From NCBI GenBank assembly GCA_900542875.1, contig UQPH01000019.1, forward strand, positions 1-31,160: a DNA stretch of 31,160 nt, in the 5' to 3' direction. Below the pieces are notes generated by a model. It did no database searches, was not told the origin of the DNA, and saw only the letters and a program-made list of their open reading frames with translations. The translations under genes and the position numbers were made by a program. Origin of the DNA: an uncultured Eubacterium sp. GTDB taxonomy: Bacteria > Bacillota > Clostridia > Oscillospirales > Acutalibacteraceae. This document shows, piece by piece, positions 7,055 to 14,379 of the stretch (its first letter is position 1; every line of letters starts with the position of its first letter).

Positions 7055-8068
7055 TTATGCTAATTTTATAATCGTAAGGGTTGAAATTGTCGGATTTGCA
7101 CCGCCTGCGTTTTGAGTAATTGTAATCGGAGAAGTGCTGTTTGTGGGGTTTATAATACTCAAAACGCTGTTAGCCTGTGCGGTTGTTATGACGGTAACGC
7201 CGTCAATACTTGATCCTTCGGTACTTGTTCCGAAGATTCCGTTTGCTAAACCGTTTGAATTGACCGCAATTTGCAGTTGTCCCGCATTGGTTGAATTTAC
7301 TCTGAATGCAACAAGATAAGTTCCGGCTTCGGCAAGATTAAATGTTGAATCACTCAGTCTCGTAATGCCTGTGCTTTGAGAAGATGTTGTCGGAAATTCA
7401 ACAGCATTGCCTGCTGTTACAGCTGTTGGATTGTCGTCCGGTGCCGTGGCATAATAGGACGCATATTCCGATACTCCGGCAGGACCTGTGGGACCTGTTG
7501 CACCGGTTTCACCTTGAATACCTTGAGGACCTGTGGGGCCTGTTGCACCTGTCTGACCCTGAATACCTTGCGGACCTGTTGGACCTGTCTCACCCTGAAC
7601 TCCTTGAGGACCTGTTGCACCTGTTACGCCCTGAATACCTTGAGGACCTGCGGGGCCTGTTGGACCTGTTTCACCCTGAATACCTTGCGGACCTGTGGGG
7701 CCTGTTGCACCGGTTTCACCCTGAATACCTTGCGGACCTGTGGGACCCGTTGCACCTGTTTCACCTTGAATACCTTGCGGACCTGTAGGACCCGTTGCAC
7801 CTGTCTCACCCTGAATACCTTGTGCACCCGTTGGTCCTTGTTGTCCTCTCGGACCCTGTAAGCCTTGAACACCCTGCGGACCTGTTGCACCCTGTAATCC
7901 TTGCAATCCTTGTAATCCCTGCGGACCTCTTGGTCCGGTAGGACCTGTCGGACCTTGGATTATCGGACAAGGCGGAATCGGAGGCGGGCATGGCGGAGTA
8001 GGGGGACACGGACATGCGATATTTCTTGACTTACAAATACAATCATTATCTGCTCTGTAAATCGTCAT
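7055..8068 (-). CDS. Collagen-like surface (exosporium-type) protein
   Basis: This 337-residue protein has three parts. Residues 1-38 are Cys/Pro-rich with no signal peptide (CPCPPTPPCPPPIPPCP near 19-35). Residues 39-197 are 53 uninterrupted Gly-X-Y triplets, mostly GPT, GAT, GET, GPQ and GIQ. Residues 198-337 are a Ser/Thr/Asn-rich beta domain resembling the C-terminal trimerising domain of BclA-type proteins. Such proteins form triple-helical filaments, in spore-formers often on the spore surface, and their Gly-X-Thr triplets carry O-glycans. The start was set at ATG 8068 because AAAGGAGA lies 7 bases before it; the ATG at 8074 is only one base from that site. The glycosyltransferase gene follows. 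Surface or spore location is inference. Confidence 0.88.
   Translation of the reverse strand: MTIYRADNDCICKSRNIACPCPPTPPCPPPIPPCPIIQGPTGPTGPRGPQGLQGLQGLQGATGPQGVQGLQGPRGQQGPTGAQGIQGETGATGPTGPQGIQGETGATGPTGPQGIQGETGATGPTGPQGIQGETGPTGPAGPQGIQGVTGATGPQGVQGETGPTGPQGIQGQTGATGPTGPQGIQGETGATGPTGPAGVSEYASYYATAPDDNPTAVTAGNAVEFPTTSSQSTGITRLSDSTFNLAEAGTYLVAFRVNSTNAGQLQIAVNSNGLANGIFGTSTEGSSIDGVTVITTAQANSVLSIINPTNSTSPITITQNAGGANPTISTLTIIKLA
7478..7954 (-). repeat. Collagen triplet tract with in-phase 45-bp repeat units
   Basis: This is the DNA of the Gly-X-Y region. Its core is built of near-identical 45-base units encoding GETGATGPTGPQGIQ, with 36-base variants encoding GVTGATGPQGVQ and GETGPTGPQGIQ. 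The units differ mainly at third codon positions (such as cctgtggg against cctgtagg). Such arrays can gain or lose units in frame by slippage or recombination. Confidence 0.85.
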
Positions 8069-8089
8069 AATCATTCTCCTTTCGTTCTG

Positions 8090-8104
8090 TACGCTTTGAG
8101 CGTA
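8090..8104 (-). other. Small palindrome in the collagen-like gene leader
   Basis: TACGCT TTG AGCGTA is a perfect 6-bp inverted repeat with a 3-base loop, about 20 bases upstream of the collagen-like start. It may be a leader hairpin or an operator; nothing more can be said. Confidence 0.3.
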
Positions 8105-8110
8105 TATTAC

Positions 8111-8138
8111 ATTTTATGACATTTATGCTGAATTGACA
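8111..8138 (-). promoter_or_regulatory. Possible promoter of the collagen-like gene
   Basis: On the minus strand TGTCAA (8138-8133) and TAAAAT (8116-8111) are separated by 16 bases. The match to the vegetative consensus is only moderate. A sporulation sigma factor would fit an exosporium gene, and CATAAAAT here is close to the SigE -10 box, but I see no matching -35. Confidence 0.3.
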
Positions 8139-8173
8139 CATTAAAAAAATTCTGAAAAATCTTGAAAAAAGTT

Positions 8174-8190
8174 ATTGACTTTTCTTGACC
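8174..8190 (-). promoter_or_regulatory. CtsR box 1, over the -35 region
   Basis: Read on the minus strand this is GGTCAAG AAA AGTCAAT, two heptads with a 3-base spacer. It matches the CtsR operator RGTCAAA-NAN-RGTCAAA with one change per heptad. It covers the -35 box of ctsR, so bound CtsR would block the promoter. Confidence 0.8.
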
Positions 8191-8203
8191 TTTGTGATAT
8201 AAC
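8175..8203 (+). promoter_or_regulatory. Sigma-A-type promoter of the ctsR operon
   Basis: TTGACT at 8175-8180 and TATAAC at 8198-8203 are spaced by 17 bases. The promoter lies between and partly within the two CtsR boxes. Confidence 0.75.
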
Positions 8204-8212
8204 ATAATCAAA

Positions 8213-8229
8213 GGACAAAGAAAGTCAAA
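8213..8229 (+). promoter_or_regulatory. CtsR box 2, downstream of the -10 box
   Basis: GGACAAA GAA AGTCAAA matches the CtsR operator on the plus strand with one change in the first heptad and none in the second. Its position at the expected transcription start suits repression together with box 1. Confidence 0.85.
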
Positions 8230-8275
8230 GTCAGAGAGTCTTAAACAGATTGAAAGAAGATGATTAAGTTTGAAG

Positions 8276-8719
8276 ATGAGTGATATGATTGCTGATATGA
8301 TTCTCGATATGTTCGGTGACGGAAATTCGAGCGTGCAAATTCAGCGTAATGATTTGGCAAACAGATTAGGCTGCGTGCCCAGCCAGATAAATTATGTAAT
8401 AACCTCTAGATTTACTCCCGAGGCAGGTTACAGAATAGAAAGCCGTCGAGGCGGCGGAGGCTATATTTTAATCAGCAGAGCAGATAACAGCGATACGGCT
8501 ATAATGTCGCTGATTAATTCAATAGGCGATTCGGTTGACGAAAGAAGCGCAAAAGCAAACTTAATCAATTGTAATTACCAAAAACTGATTAATGATAAAG
8601 CCACAAAGATGATGGTTTCGGCAGTAGCCGACAGCAATTATAAAGGAATACCCAAAGAAACGGCAAACCTTATAAGAGCAAAGCAGTTAAAACAAATGCT
8701 TTTGGCATATATTGATTAG
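8276..8719 (+). CDS. ctsR: CtsR, class III heat-shock transcriptional repressor
   Basis: This dimeric DNA-binding repressor controls clp genes and its own operon, and is inactivated by heat. The 147-residue protein has the family's winged helix, with CVPSQINYVITSRFTPEAGY as recognition region and the glycine-rich wing RRGGGGYILI, the known heat-sensing element. The C-terminal half is the helical dimerisation part. It is the first gene of the operon, and two CtsR boxes in its promoter show autoregulation. Start choice is uncertain: ATG 8276 (MSDMIADMI) fits the family, while a TTG six bases earlier at 8270 is also open; neither has a strong ribosome binding site, which may keep repressor levels low. 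The mcsA ribosome binding site overlaps its stop codon. Confidence 0.93.
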   Translation: MSDMIADMILDMFGDGNSSVQIQRNDLANRLGCVPSQINYVITSRFTPEAGYRIESRRGGGGYILISRADNSDTAIMSLINSIGDSVDERSAKANLINCNYQKLINDKATKMMVSAVADSNYKGIPKETANLIRAKQLKQMLLAYID

Positions 8720-8730
8720 GAGGTATTATT

Positions 8731-9246
8731 ATGAGATGTTCACATTGTAATAAAAAAGAAGCAAATACACATATCAGAAGAATTATAAACGGTCACGAGG
8801 AGGAAATGTATCTTTGTGACGAATGTGCAAGAGAACTCGGCGTTATGAATGATTTTGATTTTGAGCCGTTTTCTTTTGACGGATTCTTCGGAAATTTGCT
8901 CGGCGCAGGTTCCGAAGCGTTTAACGCACTCGTCGGAGTTGACAGGTGCACCTCTTGCGGCTCGGCTCTGAATGATATAATCAACTCGGGTCGTGTGGGC
9001 TGTGCCGATTGTTATGACAGGTTTGAGGAAAAACTTGCTCCGAGTATTCAAAAAATTCACGGTAATGTAAAGCATATAGGTAAGAATGTTACTTATACAA
9101 CCACTACCGATCCTTCAACCGAGAATACAGAAAAAACCGAAATCGAATCTCTTAAAGAACAACTTAAAAATGCCGTAAAGGAACAAAGATTTGAAGATGC
9201 GGCGGTTATAAGAGATAAAATCAAGGCACTTGGTGAGGAGAAATAA
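8731..9246 (+). CDS. mcsA: McsA, zinc-binding activator of McsB
   Basis: McsA binds metal and activates the protein arginine kinase McsB, which phosphorylates CtsR and other proteins. The 171-residue protein has four CxxC pairs: C3/C6, C29/C32, C73/C76 and C91/C94. Residues 137-170 form a UVR helical hairpin (LKEQLKNAVKEQRFEDAAVI), a module also present in UvrB, UvrC and ClpC. The ribosome binding site AGGAGG at 8718-8723 overlaps the ctsR stop, so the genes are coupled. All Cys pairs are present and the length is normal, so this partner looks intact although McsB does not. Confidence 0.93.
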   Translation: MRCSHCNKKEANTHIRRIINGHEEEMYLCDECARELGVMNDFDFEPFSFDGFFGNLLGAGSEAFNALVGVDRCTSCGSALNDIINSGRVGCADCYDRFEEKLAPSIQKIHGNVKHIGKNVTYTTTTDPSTENTEKTEIESLKEQLKNAVKEQRFEDAAVIRDKIKALGEEK

Positions 9247-9248
9247 AG

Positions 9249-10250
9249 ATGAATAAATGGTATGAAAGTAAATCAAATAATTCCGATACTGTTATGTATT
9301 CAACCGTTTGTCTGATGAGAAATTTAGCCGATACGGTATTTCCCGAGAGGATGAATGACGAGCAACACAGAAGCGTTGCAAAGAGAGTTCTGGCTTGCGT
9401 GAAAAATTCACCGCTTGCAAAGGAATACGATATGCTTAATTTGGCTGAATTCAGCAAGGCTAAAGCTTTGTCTTATGCTAAAAAAAGGCTCGTTAGCGAA
9501 AATTTTCCTTTGAGCGGCAAACCTGCATATCTTCTTCTGTCACAGAATGAGGATGTGTCGGTAATGCTCAACAGCGAAGATCATATAAGAATAAAAAGTT
9601 TCGCACCCGGTCAGGATTTGATGCAGGCGTATAATAAGGCAAACGACCTGGACGATATATTCATTGGCGGCTTAAAGATAGCATTCAGCGACAAATACGG
9701 ATTTTTAACCTCGTCGCCGGCTGATTTGGGAACCGCCATGAGAGCGTCGGTTGTACTTCATTTGCCTGCTCTTGCGGAGAATAATCTGATTGATAAACTT
9801 TCTCAAACAGTGTCAAAGCTCGGTCTTTCACTTCATGCGATGTATGAAGATGGTGCAGGCGACATATATGTATTGACTAACCGTGTCACTCTAGGAATTA
9901 CAGAGAAATCGGCAATATATAACACAAATGCCGTTTGCGAACAAATAGTAAATCAGGAGAGAAAAGCCAGAGAGACGCTGTGCGAAAGTGTTGATTTTCA
10001 GGATAAAATATACAGAGCACTGGGCGTGCTTAAACTCGCAAGACGGCTGAGCACAAAGGAGTTTTTAAGCGGTATATCGCTTGTAAGACTCGGCGTTGCC
10101 ATGGGATATTTTGATTATTCATACTCACTTTTGGAAGATATGATTTATAATCTGTTTGATGCAACACTTGTTGATTCGTCAAAATCGGATTTGTCAAAGG
10201 AGATGTGCGAATCGCTTCGTGCACAAATAGTAAGAGAAAAATTAGGATAA
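9249..10250 (+). CDS. mcsB: McsB-like protein arginine kinase homologue with degenerate active site
   Basis: By position and sequence this is McsB, the ATP:guanido phosphotransferase that marks proteins with phosphoarginine for ClpCP. At 333 residues it is slightly short. The fold is recognisable: DHIRIKSFAPG (111-121), FLTSSPADLGTAMRASVVLHLPAL (152-175), TNRVTLGITEK and QERKARE. Compared with B. subtilis McsB recalled from memory, the phosphate-binding SSRIRLARN is YSTVCLMRN (17-25; two Arg lost). The Glu of DDWIEE is I139, the active-site Cys of TSCPTN is S156, RGIYGEGSEA is a shorter HAMYEDGAG, and the C-terminal phosphoarginine pocket RDxxRA is CESLRA (320-325). It may be a pseudokinase acting through binding, or a kinase with altered chemistry. 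The reading frame is intact and it sits two bases after mcsA. Confidence 0.85.
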   Translation: MNKWYESKSNNSDTVMYSTVCLMRNLADTVFPERMNDEQHRSVAKRVLACVKNSPLAKEYDMLNLAEFSKAKALSYAKKRLVSENFPLSGKPAYLLLSQNEDVSVMLNSEDHIRIKSFAPGQDLMQAYNKANDLDDIFIGGLKIAFSDKYGFLTSSPADLGTAMRASVVLHLPALAENNLIDKLSQTVSKLGLSLHAMYEDGAGDIYVLTNRVTLGITEKSAIYNTNAVCEQIVNQERKARETLCESVDFQDKIYRALGVLKLARRLSTKEFLSGISLVRLGVAMGYFDYSYSLLEDMIYNLFDATLVDSSKSDLSKEMCESLRAQIVREKLG

Positions 10251-10285
10251 TCGGATAAGGTGATATTTAATATCTCTTTATCCGA
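10251..10285 (+). other. Long hairpin between mcsB and clpC, without T tract
   Basis: TCGGATAAGGTGATATT pairs with AATATCTCTTTATCCGA, about 17 pairs with two mismatches and almost no loop. It begins directly after the mcsB stop. GGGCTTAAATTGG follows instead of a T tract, so it is not a standard terminator. It may be an mRNA processing or stability element that sets clpC levels apart from mcsB. No promoter or CtsR box was seen in the 89-base gap. Confidence 0.5.
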
Positions 10286-10339
10286 CGGGCTTAAATTGGC
10301 TTAATCGGTCAATAATAGCCATAAAAAGGAGGTATTATT

Positions 10340-12766
10340 ATGTATCGTTTTAATATGTTTACCACAAAAGCAAACGAGGCACTCAACAGCGCAATTAAAC
10401 TTGCACAGAACTACGGTCATAATTATGTAGGTACGGAGCATATCCTTTTGGGTTTGCTTACCGAGGGCAGCGTTGAAAATGCGCTTAATAACGAGGGAGT
10501 AACTCTTGACAAAATAGACGAACTTATAAAAAACGAAATCGGCGTCGGTAATCCTACAAGACTTACACCGGATGATTTTACACCCAGAGCGAAGAGAATT
10601 ATCGAGCTTTCGTTCCAAATTGCAAGAGCAATGAGACATTCTTATGTCGGCTGTGAGCATCTTCTTATTGCATTGCTTAAAGAAGATGACAGTTATGCAG
10701 TTAAATTTATAGGTGATTGCGGTGCTTCGGCATCAACAGTTCTTGAAAATCTTGCAAATGAACTCAGTTCAAATGATTCAAATGTTGAATATCAGTCACC
10801 GAACTCAAAGAAAAAGAGCAAGAGCAAAACTCCTACCCTTGATGAATTCGGCAAAGATTTAACAGAACTTGCAAAACAGGGAAAAATCGACCCGGTTATC
10901 GGCAGGGAAAAGGAAATTCGCCGTGTTGTTCAGATTCTTTCAAGAAGAAATAAAAACAATCCTTGTTTAATCGGTGAGCCCGGTGTAGGTAAAACCGCAA
11001 TAGCCGAGGGCTTGGCTCTTAAAATTGTTGAGGGCGAAGTTCCCGAAATACTTTCTTCAAAACATATCTATTCGCTTGATTTGACCTCTATGGTTGCAGG
11101 TACTAAGTACAGAGGCGACTTTGAGGAGAGAATTAAAAAGGCAATGGTCGAGGTAAGAGAGTCAAATGATGTTATTCTTTTCATTGATGAAATTCATAAC
11201 ATTATGGGAGCAGGTGCCGCAGAGGGTGCAGTCGATGCCGCAAATATTTTGAAACCGTCACTTGCAAGAGGCGAGATTCAGGTTATCGGCGCTACAACCA
11301 TCAGTGAGTATCGTAAGTATATAGAAAAAGATGCTGCTCTGGAAAGAAGATTCCAACCTGTTACAGTCGGCGAGCCGACCGAGGAGGAAGCCGTAGAAAT
11401 TCTTAAGGGACTTCGTGATAAATACGAGGCTCATCATAAGGTAAGAATTACCGATGATGCCATAAATGCCGCAGTAAAACTTTCCTCCAGATATATAAAC
11501 GACAGATATTTGCCGGATAAGGCTATTGACCTTATTGATGAGGCTGCTTCCGTTGTAAGACTTAATGCGAATACTCTTCCGCAAAATCTTCGTGATATGG
11601 AAGAAGAAATTAAAAGACTCAAGGGAGAAAAGCAATCTGCTATATCATCTCAGGATTATGAGCAGGCGGCAAAACTCAGAGATAAGGAAAATCAACTTTC
11701 AAATCTTCTTAAAGAAGAAAAGAGTAAATGGCAAAATTCTTCCAATCGTGATGTAAAATCGGTAGGAGAAGACGAAGTTGCTCAGGTTGTTTCCTCATGG
11801 ACTGGTGTACCTGTAAGTCAACTTACTAAAGAGGAAAGTGAAAAACTTCTTAATATGGAGAAGATATTACATGAGAGAATCGTAGGTCAGGATAAAGCAG
11901 TTTCCGCTATTGCAAGAGCGATAAGAAGAGGCAGGGTAGGACTTAAAAATCCTAACAGACCTATCGGTTCGTTCATATTCCTCGGACCTACGGGTGTCGG
12001 CAAAACAGAACTTTGTAAGGCACTTGCAGAGGCTATGTTCGGTGATGAGAATGCAATAATCAAACTTGATATGTCCGAATATATGGAAAAGCATACGGTA
12101 TCTAAACTTATCGGTGCGCCTCCGGGATACGTCGGCTTTGACGAGGGCGGTCAACTTACCGAAAAAATCCGTCGTAAGCCGTACAGCGTTGTTCTCTTTG
12201 ATGAGATTGAAAAGGCTCATCCCGATGTATTTAATATGCTTCTTCAAATTCTTGAAGACGGTGTTCTTACGGATTCGCAGGGCAGAAAAGTTTCCTTTAA
12301 GAACTCTATAATCATTATGACATCAAATGTCGGTGCGGCTAAAATCACTAACGAATCTCAGTTGCTCGGCTTTGGCAAGGAGTCTAAGGAAAATCAGAGC
12401 ATTGAAGATTTGGTTATGCCTGACCTTAAAAAGACCTTTAAACCCGAATTTCTTAACAGGCTTGATGAGATTATTGTATTTAATCAACTTAATGAGAATG
12501 ATATTTTCGAGATTGCAAAGCGTATGCTTAAGTCTCTCCAAAAGAGAAGCAAAGATCTCGATATTGACCTTGATTTCACCGATGACGCAATCAGAGAAAT
12601 CTCAAAAGAAGGTTTTGACAAGGTATACGGCGCAAGACCGCTCAGAAGGGCTATTCAGTCGAAGATTGAGGATAAACTCAGCGAACTCATTCTTGACGGC
12701 ACAGTAAAGCCGAATACAAAATGCACTGTTGATTATAAAGACGGCGAATTTGTATTCAATTCATAA
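10340..12766 (+). CDS. clpC: ClpC, AAA+ unfoldase of the ClpCP protease
   Basis: ClpC unfolds proteins and feeds them to the ClpP protease in the cytoplasm. The 808-residue protein has a double Clp-N domain (1-150), a first AAA+ domain with Walker A GEPGVGKT at 212-219, and a coiled middle domain with a UVR-like segment near 430-455 (SSQDYEQAAKLRDKENQL) where adaptors bind. The second AAA+ domain has GPTGVGKT at 549-556, and the ClpP-docking loop is LGF at 676-678. The N-domain glutamates that bind phosphoarginine in B. subtilis ClpC are present (E33 in GTEHILLG, E106 in GCEHLLIA). AAAGGAGGT serves the ATG at 10340. It is the last gene of the CtsR operon and a terminator follows. Confidence 0.96.
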   Translation: MYRFNMFTTKANEALNSAIKLAQNYGHNYVGTEHILLGLLTEGSVENALNNEGVTLDKIDELIKNEIGVGNPTRLTPDDFTPRAKRIIELSFQIARAMRHSYVGCEHLLIALLKEDDSYAVKFIGDCGASASTVLENLANELSSNDSNVEYQSPNSKKKSKSKTPTLDEFGKDLTELAKQGKIDPVIGREKEIRRVVQILSRRNKNNPCLIGEPGVGKTAIAEGLALKIVEGEVPEILSSKHIYSLDLTSMVAGTKYRGDFEERIKKAMVEVRESNDVILFIDEIHNIMGAGAAEGAVDAANILKPSLARGEIQVIGATTISEYRKYIEKDAALERRFQPVTVGEPTEEEAVEILKGLRDKYEAHHKVRITDDAINAAVKLSSRYINDRYLPDKAIDLIDEAASVVRLNANTLPQNLRDMEEEIKRLKGEKQSAISSQDYEQAAKLRDKENQLSNLLKEEKSKWQNSSNRDVKSVGEDEVAQVVSSWTGVPVSQLTKEESEKLLNMEKILHERIVGQDKAVSAIARAIRRGRVGLKNPNRPIGSFIFLGPTGVGKTELCKALAEAMFGDENAIIKLDMSEYMEKHTVSKLIGAPPGYVGFDEGGQLTEKIRRKPYSVVLFDEIEKAHPDVFNMLLQILEDGVLTDSQGRKVSFKNSIIIMTSNVGAAKITNESQLLGFGKESKENQSIEDLVMPDLKKTFKPEFLNRLDEIIVFNQLNENDIFEIAKRMLKSLQKRSKDLDIDLDFTDDAIREISKEGFDKVYGARPLRRAIQSKIEDKLSELILDGTVKPNTKCTVDYKDGEFVFNS

Positions 12767-12786
12767 AAATAAACATTATAAATGCG

Positions 12787-12825
12787 GCGTGCATAGCGTA
12801 AAAGTTATGCACGCTTTTTGCTTTT
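12787..12825 (+). terminator. Terminator of the ctsR-clpC operon
   Basis: GCGTGCATA pairs with TATGCACGC (9 bp, 10-base loop), followed by TTTTTGCTTTT. It lies 20 bases after the clpC stop. Confidence 0.88.
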
Positions 12826-12849
12826 AATTTAATGATTTATTTATTATAC

Positions 12850-12878
12850 TTGAAAACCTAGTAAAATGGTGGTATTAT
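12850..12878 (+). promoter_or_regulatory. Promoter of the rrf2 gene cluster
   Basis: TTGAAA at 12850-12855 and TATTAT at 12873-12878 are spaced by 17 bases; an overlapping TATAAT at 12876-12881 would need a 20-base spacer. Confidence 0.55.
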
Positions 12879-12880
12879 AA
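12857..12880 (+). promoter_or_regulatory. Candidate Rrf2 autoregulatory site
   Basis: CCTAGTAAAATGGTGGTATT lies between the -35 and -10 boxes and has weak dyad symmetry (ACC 12 bases GGT). Rrf2-family proteins usually bind dyads in their own promoter, with ends like ACC and GGT. It is 18 of 24 bases identical to the region over the copA -10 box at 3299-3322. Binding is inference. Confidence 0.4.
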
Positions 12881-12903
12881 TAATATGAAACGGAGTGAAC
12901 AGG

Positions 12904-13341
12904 ATGAAAATTTCAACTAAAGGAAGATACGCTCTCAGAATGATGGTGGATTTGGCTGAAAATCAGGGGGAAGGTTATGTCTCATTAAAGGATATTGCAG
13001 CCAGACAGGAAATATCAAAAAAGTATCTTGAACAGATTGTGGCTGTACTTAACAAACCCGGAATGCTCAGAACAAACAGAGGCTATCAGGGCGGCTATCG
13101 TTTGGCGAAAAATGCAAATGAGTATACCGTCGGAGATATTCTCAGGCTTACCGAGGGCGGACTCGCTCCCGTTGCGTGTCTTGAAACCACACCCATGCAG
13201 TGCGACAGAGCGGACAGCTGTGCAACACTGCCTGTATGGAAGGGACTTTATGATGTGGTTAACAAATATCTCGACAGCATTACTTTGCAGGATATTGTCG
13301 ATAACGATGTCAGCACTCAAAATTTCGGCTATGTGATTTAG
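12904..13341 (+). CDS. Rrf2-family transcriptional regulator (IscR-like)
   Basis: This winged-helix DNA-binding protein belongs to the Rrf2 family, which senses iron-sulfur status, nitric oxide or cysteine metabolism. The 145-residue form begins MKISTKGRYALRMM, the usual family N-terminus. The helix-turn-helix lies around 28-55 and the wing RGYQGGYRLA at 59-68. Three cysteines, C92, C100 and C106, sit where IscR binds a 2Fe-2S cluster, though the spacing is C-X7-C-X5-C. This points to a cluster sensor and not to the CymR type, which lacks them. Start: ATG 12904 has GGAG at 12892-12895 eight bases upstream, whereas the GTG at 12895 overlaps that site. No cysteine desulfurase or iscU gene is nearby, which is unusual for an IscR-like gene. 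It leads a tight unit with the next three genes. Confidence 0.88.
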   Translation: MKISTKGRYALRMMVDLAENQGEGYVSLKDIAARQEISKKYLEQIVAVLNKPGMLRTNRGYQGGYRLAKNANEYTVGDILRLTEGGLAPVACLETTPMQCDRADSCATLPVWKGLYDVVNKYLDSITLQDIVDNDVSTQNFGYVI

Positions 13342-13352
13342 GGGTGAATTTT

Positions 13353-14378
13353 ATGAGAAACCATGAGGTTACGACACAACATAATCTTCTTGATTCAAAC
13401 GGTCATTTGATTGAACCCGGTTGGAGCAGAAGCCTTATCCAAACCTATGACAGGTCAATGATTAAAAAAAGACCCACCCGTATTAAGGAATGGGATTATT
13501 ACTATATTATGTCAAATTCAAACGAGTTTTGCCTGTGTCTTACCATATCAGATTTGGGTTATCTCGGTATGCACAGTGTCAGCTTTGTTGATTTGATTAA
13601 TGCAAAGGAATGCACAAAATCGGAACTTGTACCGTTTCCTATGGGCAAAACAGGTCTGCCCTCAACATCTGCAAAGGGCGATGTTGCGTTCAAAAATAAA
13701 AATTTGTGCATATCTTTCAGACATAGCGGCGATAAAAGAAGAATAAAAATGAATTATCCCTCCTTTGACGGTAATAAAGGAATTTCCTGCGATATTACCT
13801 TGAGTGACGAACCTCATGATTCTATGGTTATAGCTACTCCTTGGAACGAGGATAAAAACGCATTTTATTATAATCAAAAGATTAACTGTATGAGAGCCTC
13901 GGGAACCGTAAAATACGGCGACGAATTATTTGAACTTAATCCCGAAATAGACTTTGCCGGTCTTGACTGGGGCAGAGGAGTCTGGACTAAAGATAATTAT
14001 TGGTATTGGGGCTCGGGCTCGGGTCAGATTGACGGCGTGCCTTTCGGTTTTAATCTCGGCTACGGCTTCGGCAATACTTCTGCCGCAAGCGAAAATGTAA
14101 TTTTCTATGACGGCAAGGCTAATAAATTCGATGATATTGTTTTTAATATCAGTGAAAATTATACCGATGCGTGGACAATTAAATCATCAGACGGCAGGTT
14201 TGATATGGATTTTGAGCCGATTATAGACCGCAACGCATTGATTGATGTTAAGGTTATTATGACCGATCAACATCAGGTTTTCGGAAGAATGAGCGGTACG
14301 GCAATCTTGGATGACGGAACAAAAATAAAGGTTAAGGACTTTTTGTGCTTTGCTGAGAAGGTACATAACAGATATTGA
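13353..14378 (+). CDS. DUF2804 family protein
   Basis: I recognise this as the DUF2804 family, whose function is not established. The 341-residue soluble protein shows no signal peptide or membrane segment. The family hallmark is in the second half: DFAGLDWGRGVWTKDNYWYWGSG around 200-222, followed by GFNLGYGFGNTSAASENVIFYDGKANKFDD. The aromatic, Gly-rich pattern suggests a beta-sandwich, possibly lipid- or glycan-binding; this is inference only. The start was set at ATG 13353 with AGGGGTGA six bases upstream; the GTG at 13344 lies inside that site. The ribosome binding site overlaps the rrf2 stop, so translation is coupled to the regulator. Confidence 0.8.
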   Translation: MRNHEVTTQHNLLDSNGHLIEPGWSRSLIQTYDRSMIKKRPTRIKEWDYYYIMSNSNEFCLCLTISDLGYLGMHSVSFVDLINAKECTKSELVPFPMGKTGLPSTSAKGDVAFKNKNLCISFRHSGDKRRIKMNYPSFDGNKGISCDITLSDEPHDSMVIATPWNEDKNAFYYNQKINCMRASGTVKYGDELFELNPEIDFAGLDWGRGVWTKDNYWYWGSGSGQIDGVPFGFNLGYGFGNTSAASENVIFYDGKANKFDDIVFNISENYTDAWTIKSSDGRFDMDFEPIIDRNALIDVKVIMTDQHQVFGRMSGTAILDDGTKIKVKDFLCFAEKVHNRY

Positions 14379-14379
14379 T

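Noticed and set aside
7376..7861. Cys-rich repetitive plus-strand reading frame opposite the collagen-like gene (repeats like CCTCLTLNTLRTC)
   Set aside because: It is the complement of the Gly-X-Y repeat, whose codon pattern keeps other frames open. It has no ribosome binding site or promoter, and the minus-strand frame has clear protein features.
12895..12903. GTG at 12895 as the rrf2 start
   Set aside because: It overlaps the GGAG that serves ATG 12904, and Rrf2 proteins begin MKxSTKGRYA.
13344..13352. GTG at 13344 as the DUF2804 start
   Set aside because: It lies inside the AGGGGTGA ribosome binding site that is well spaced for ATG 13353.
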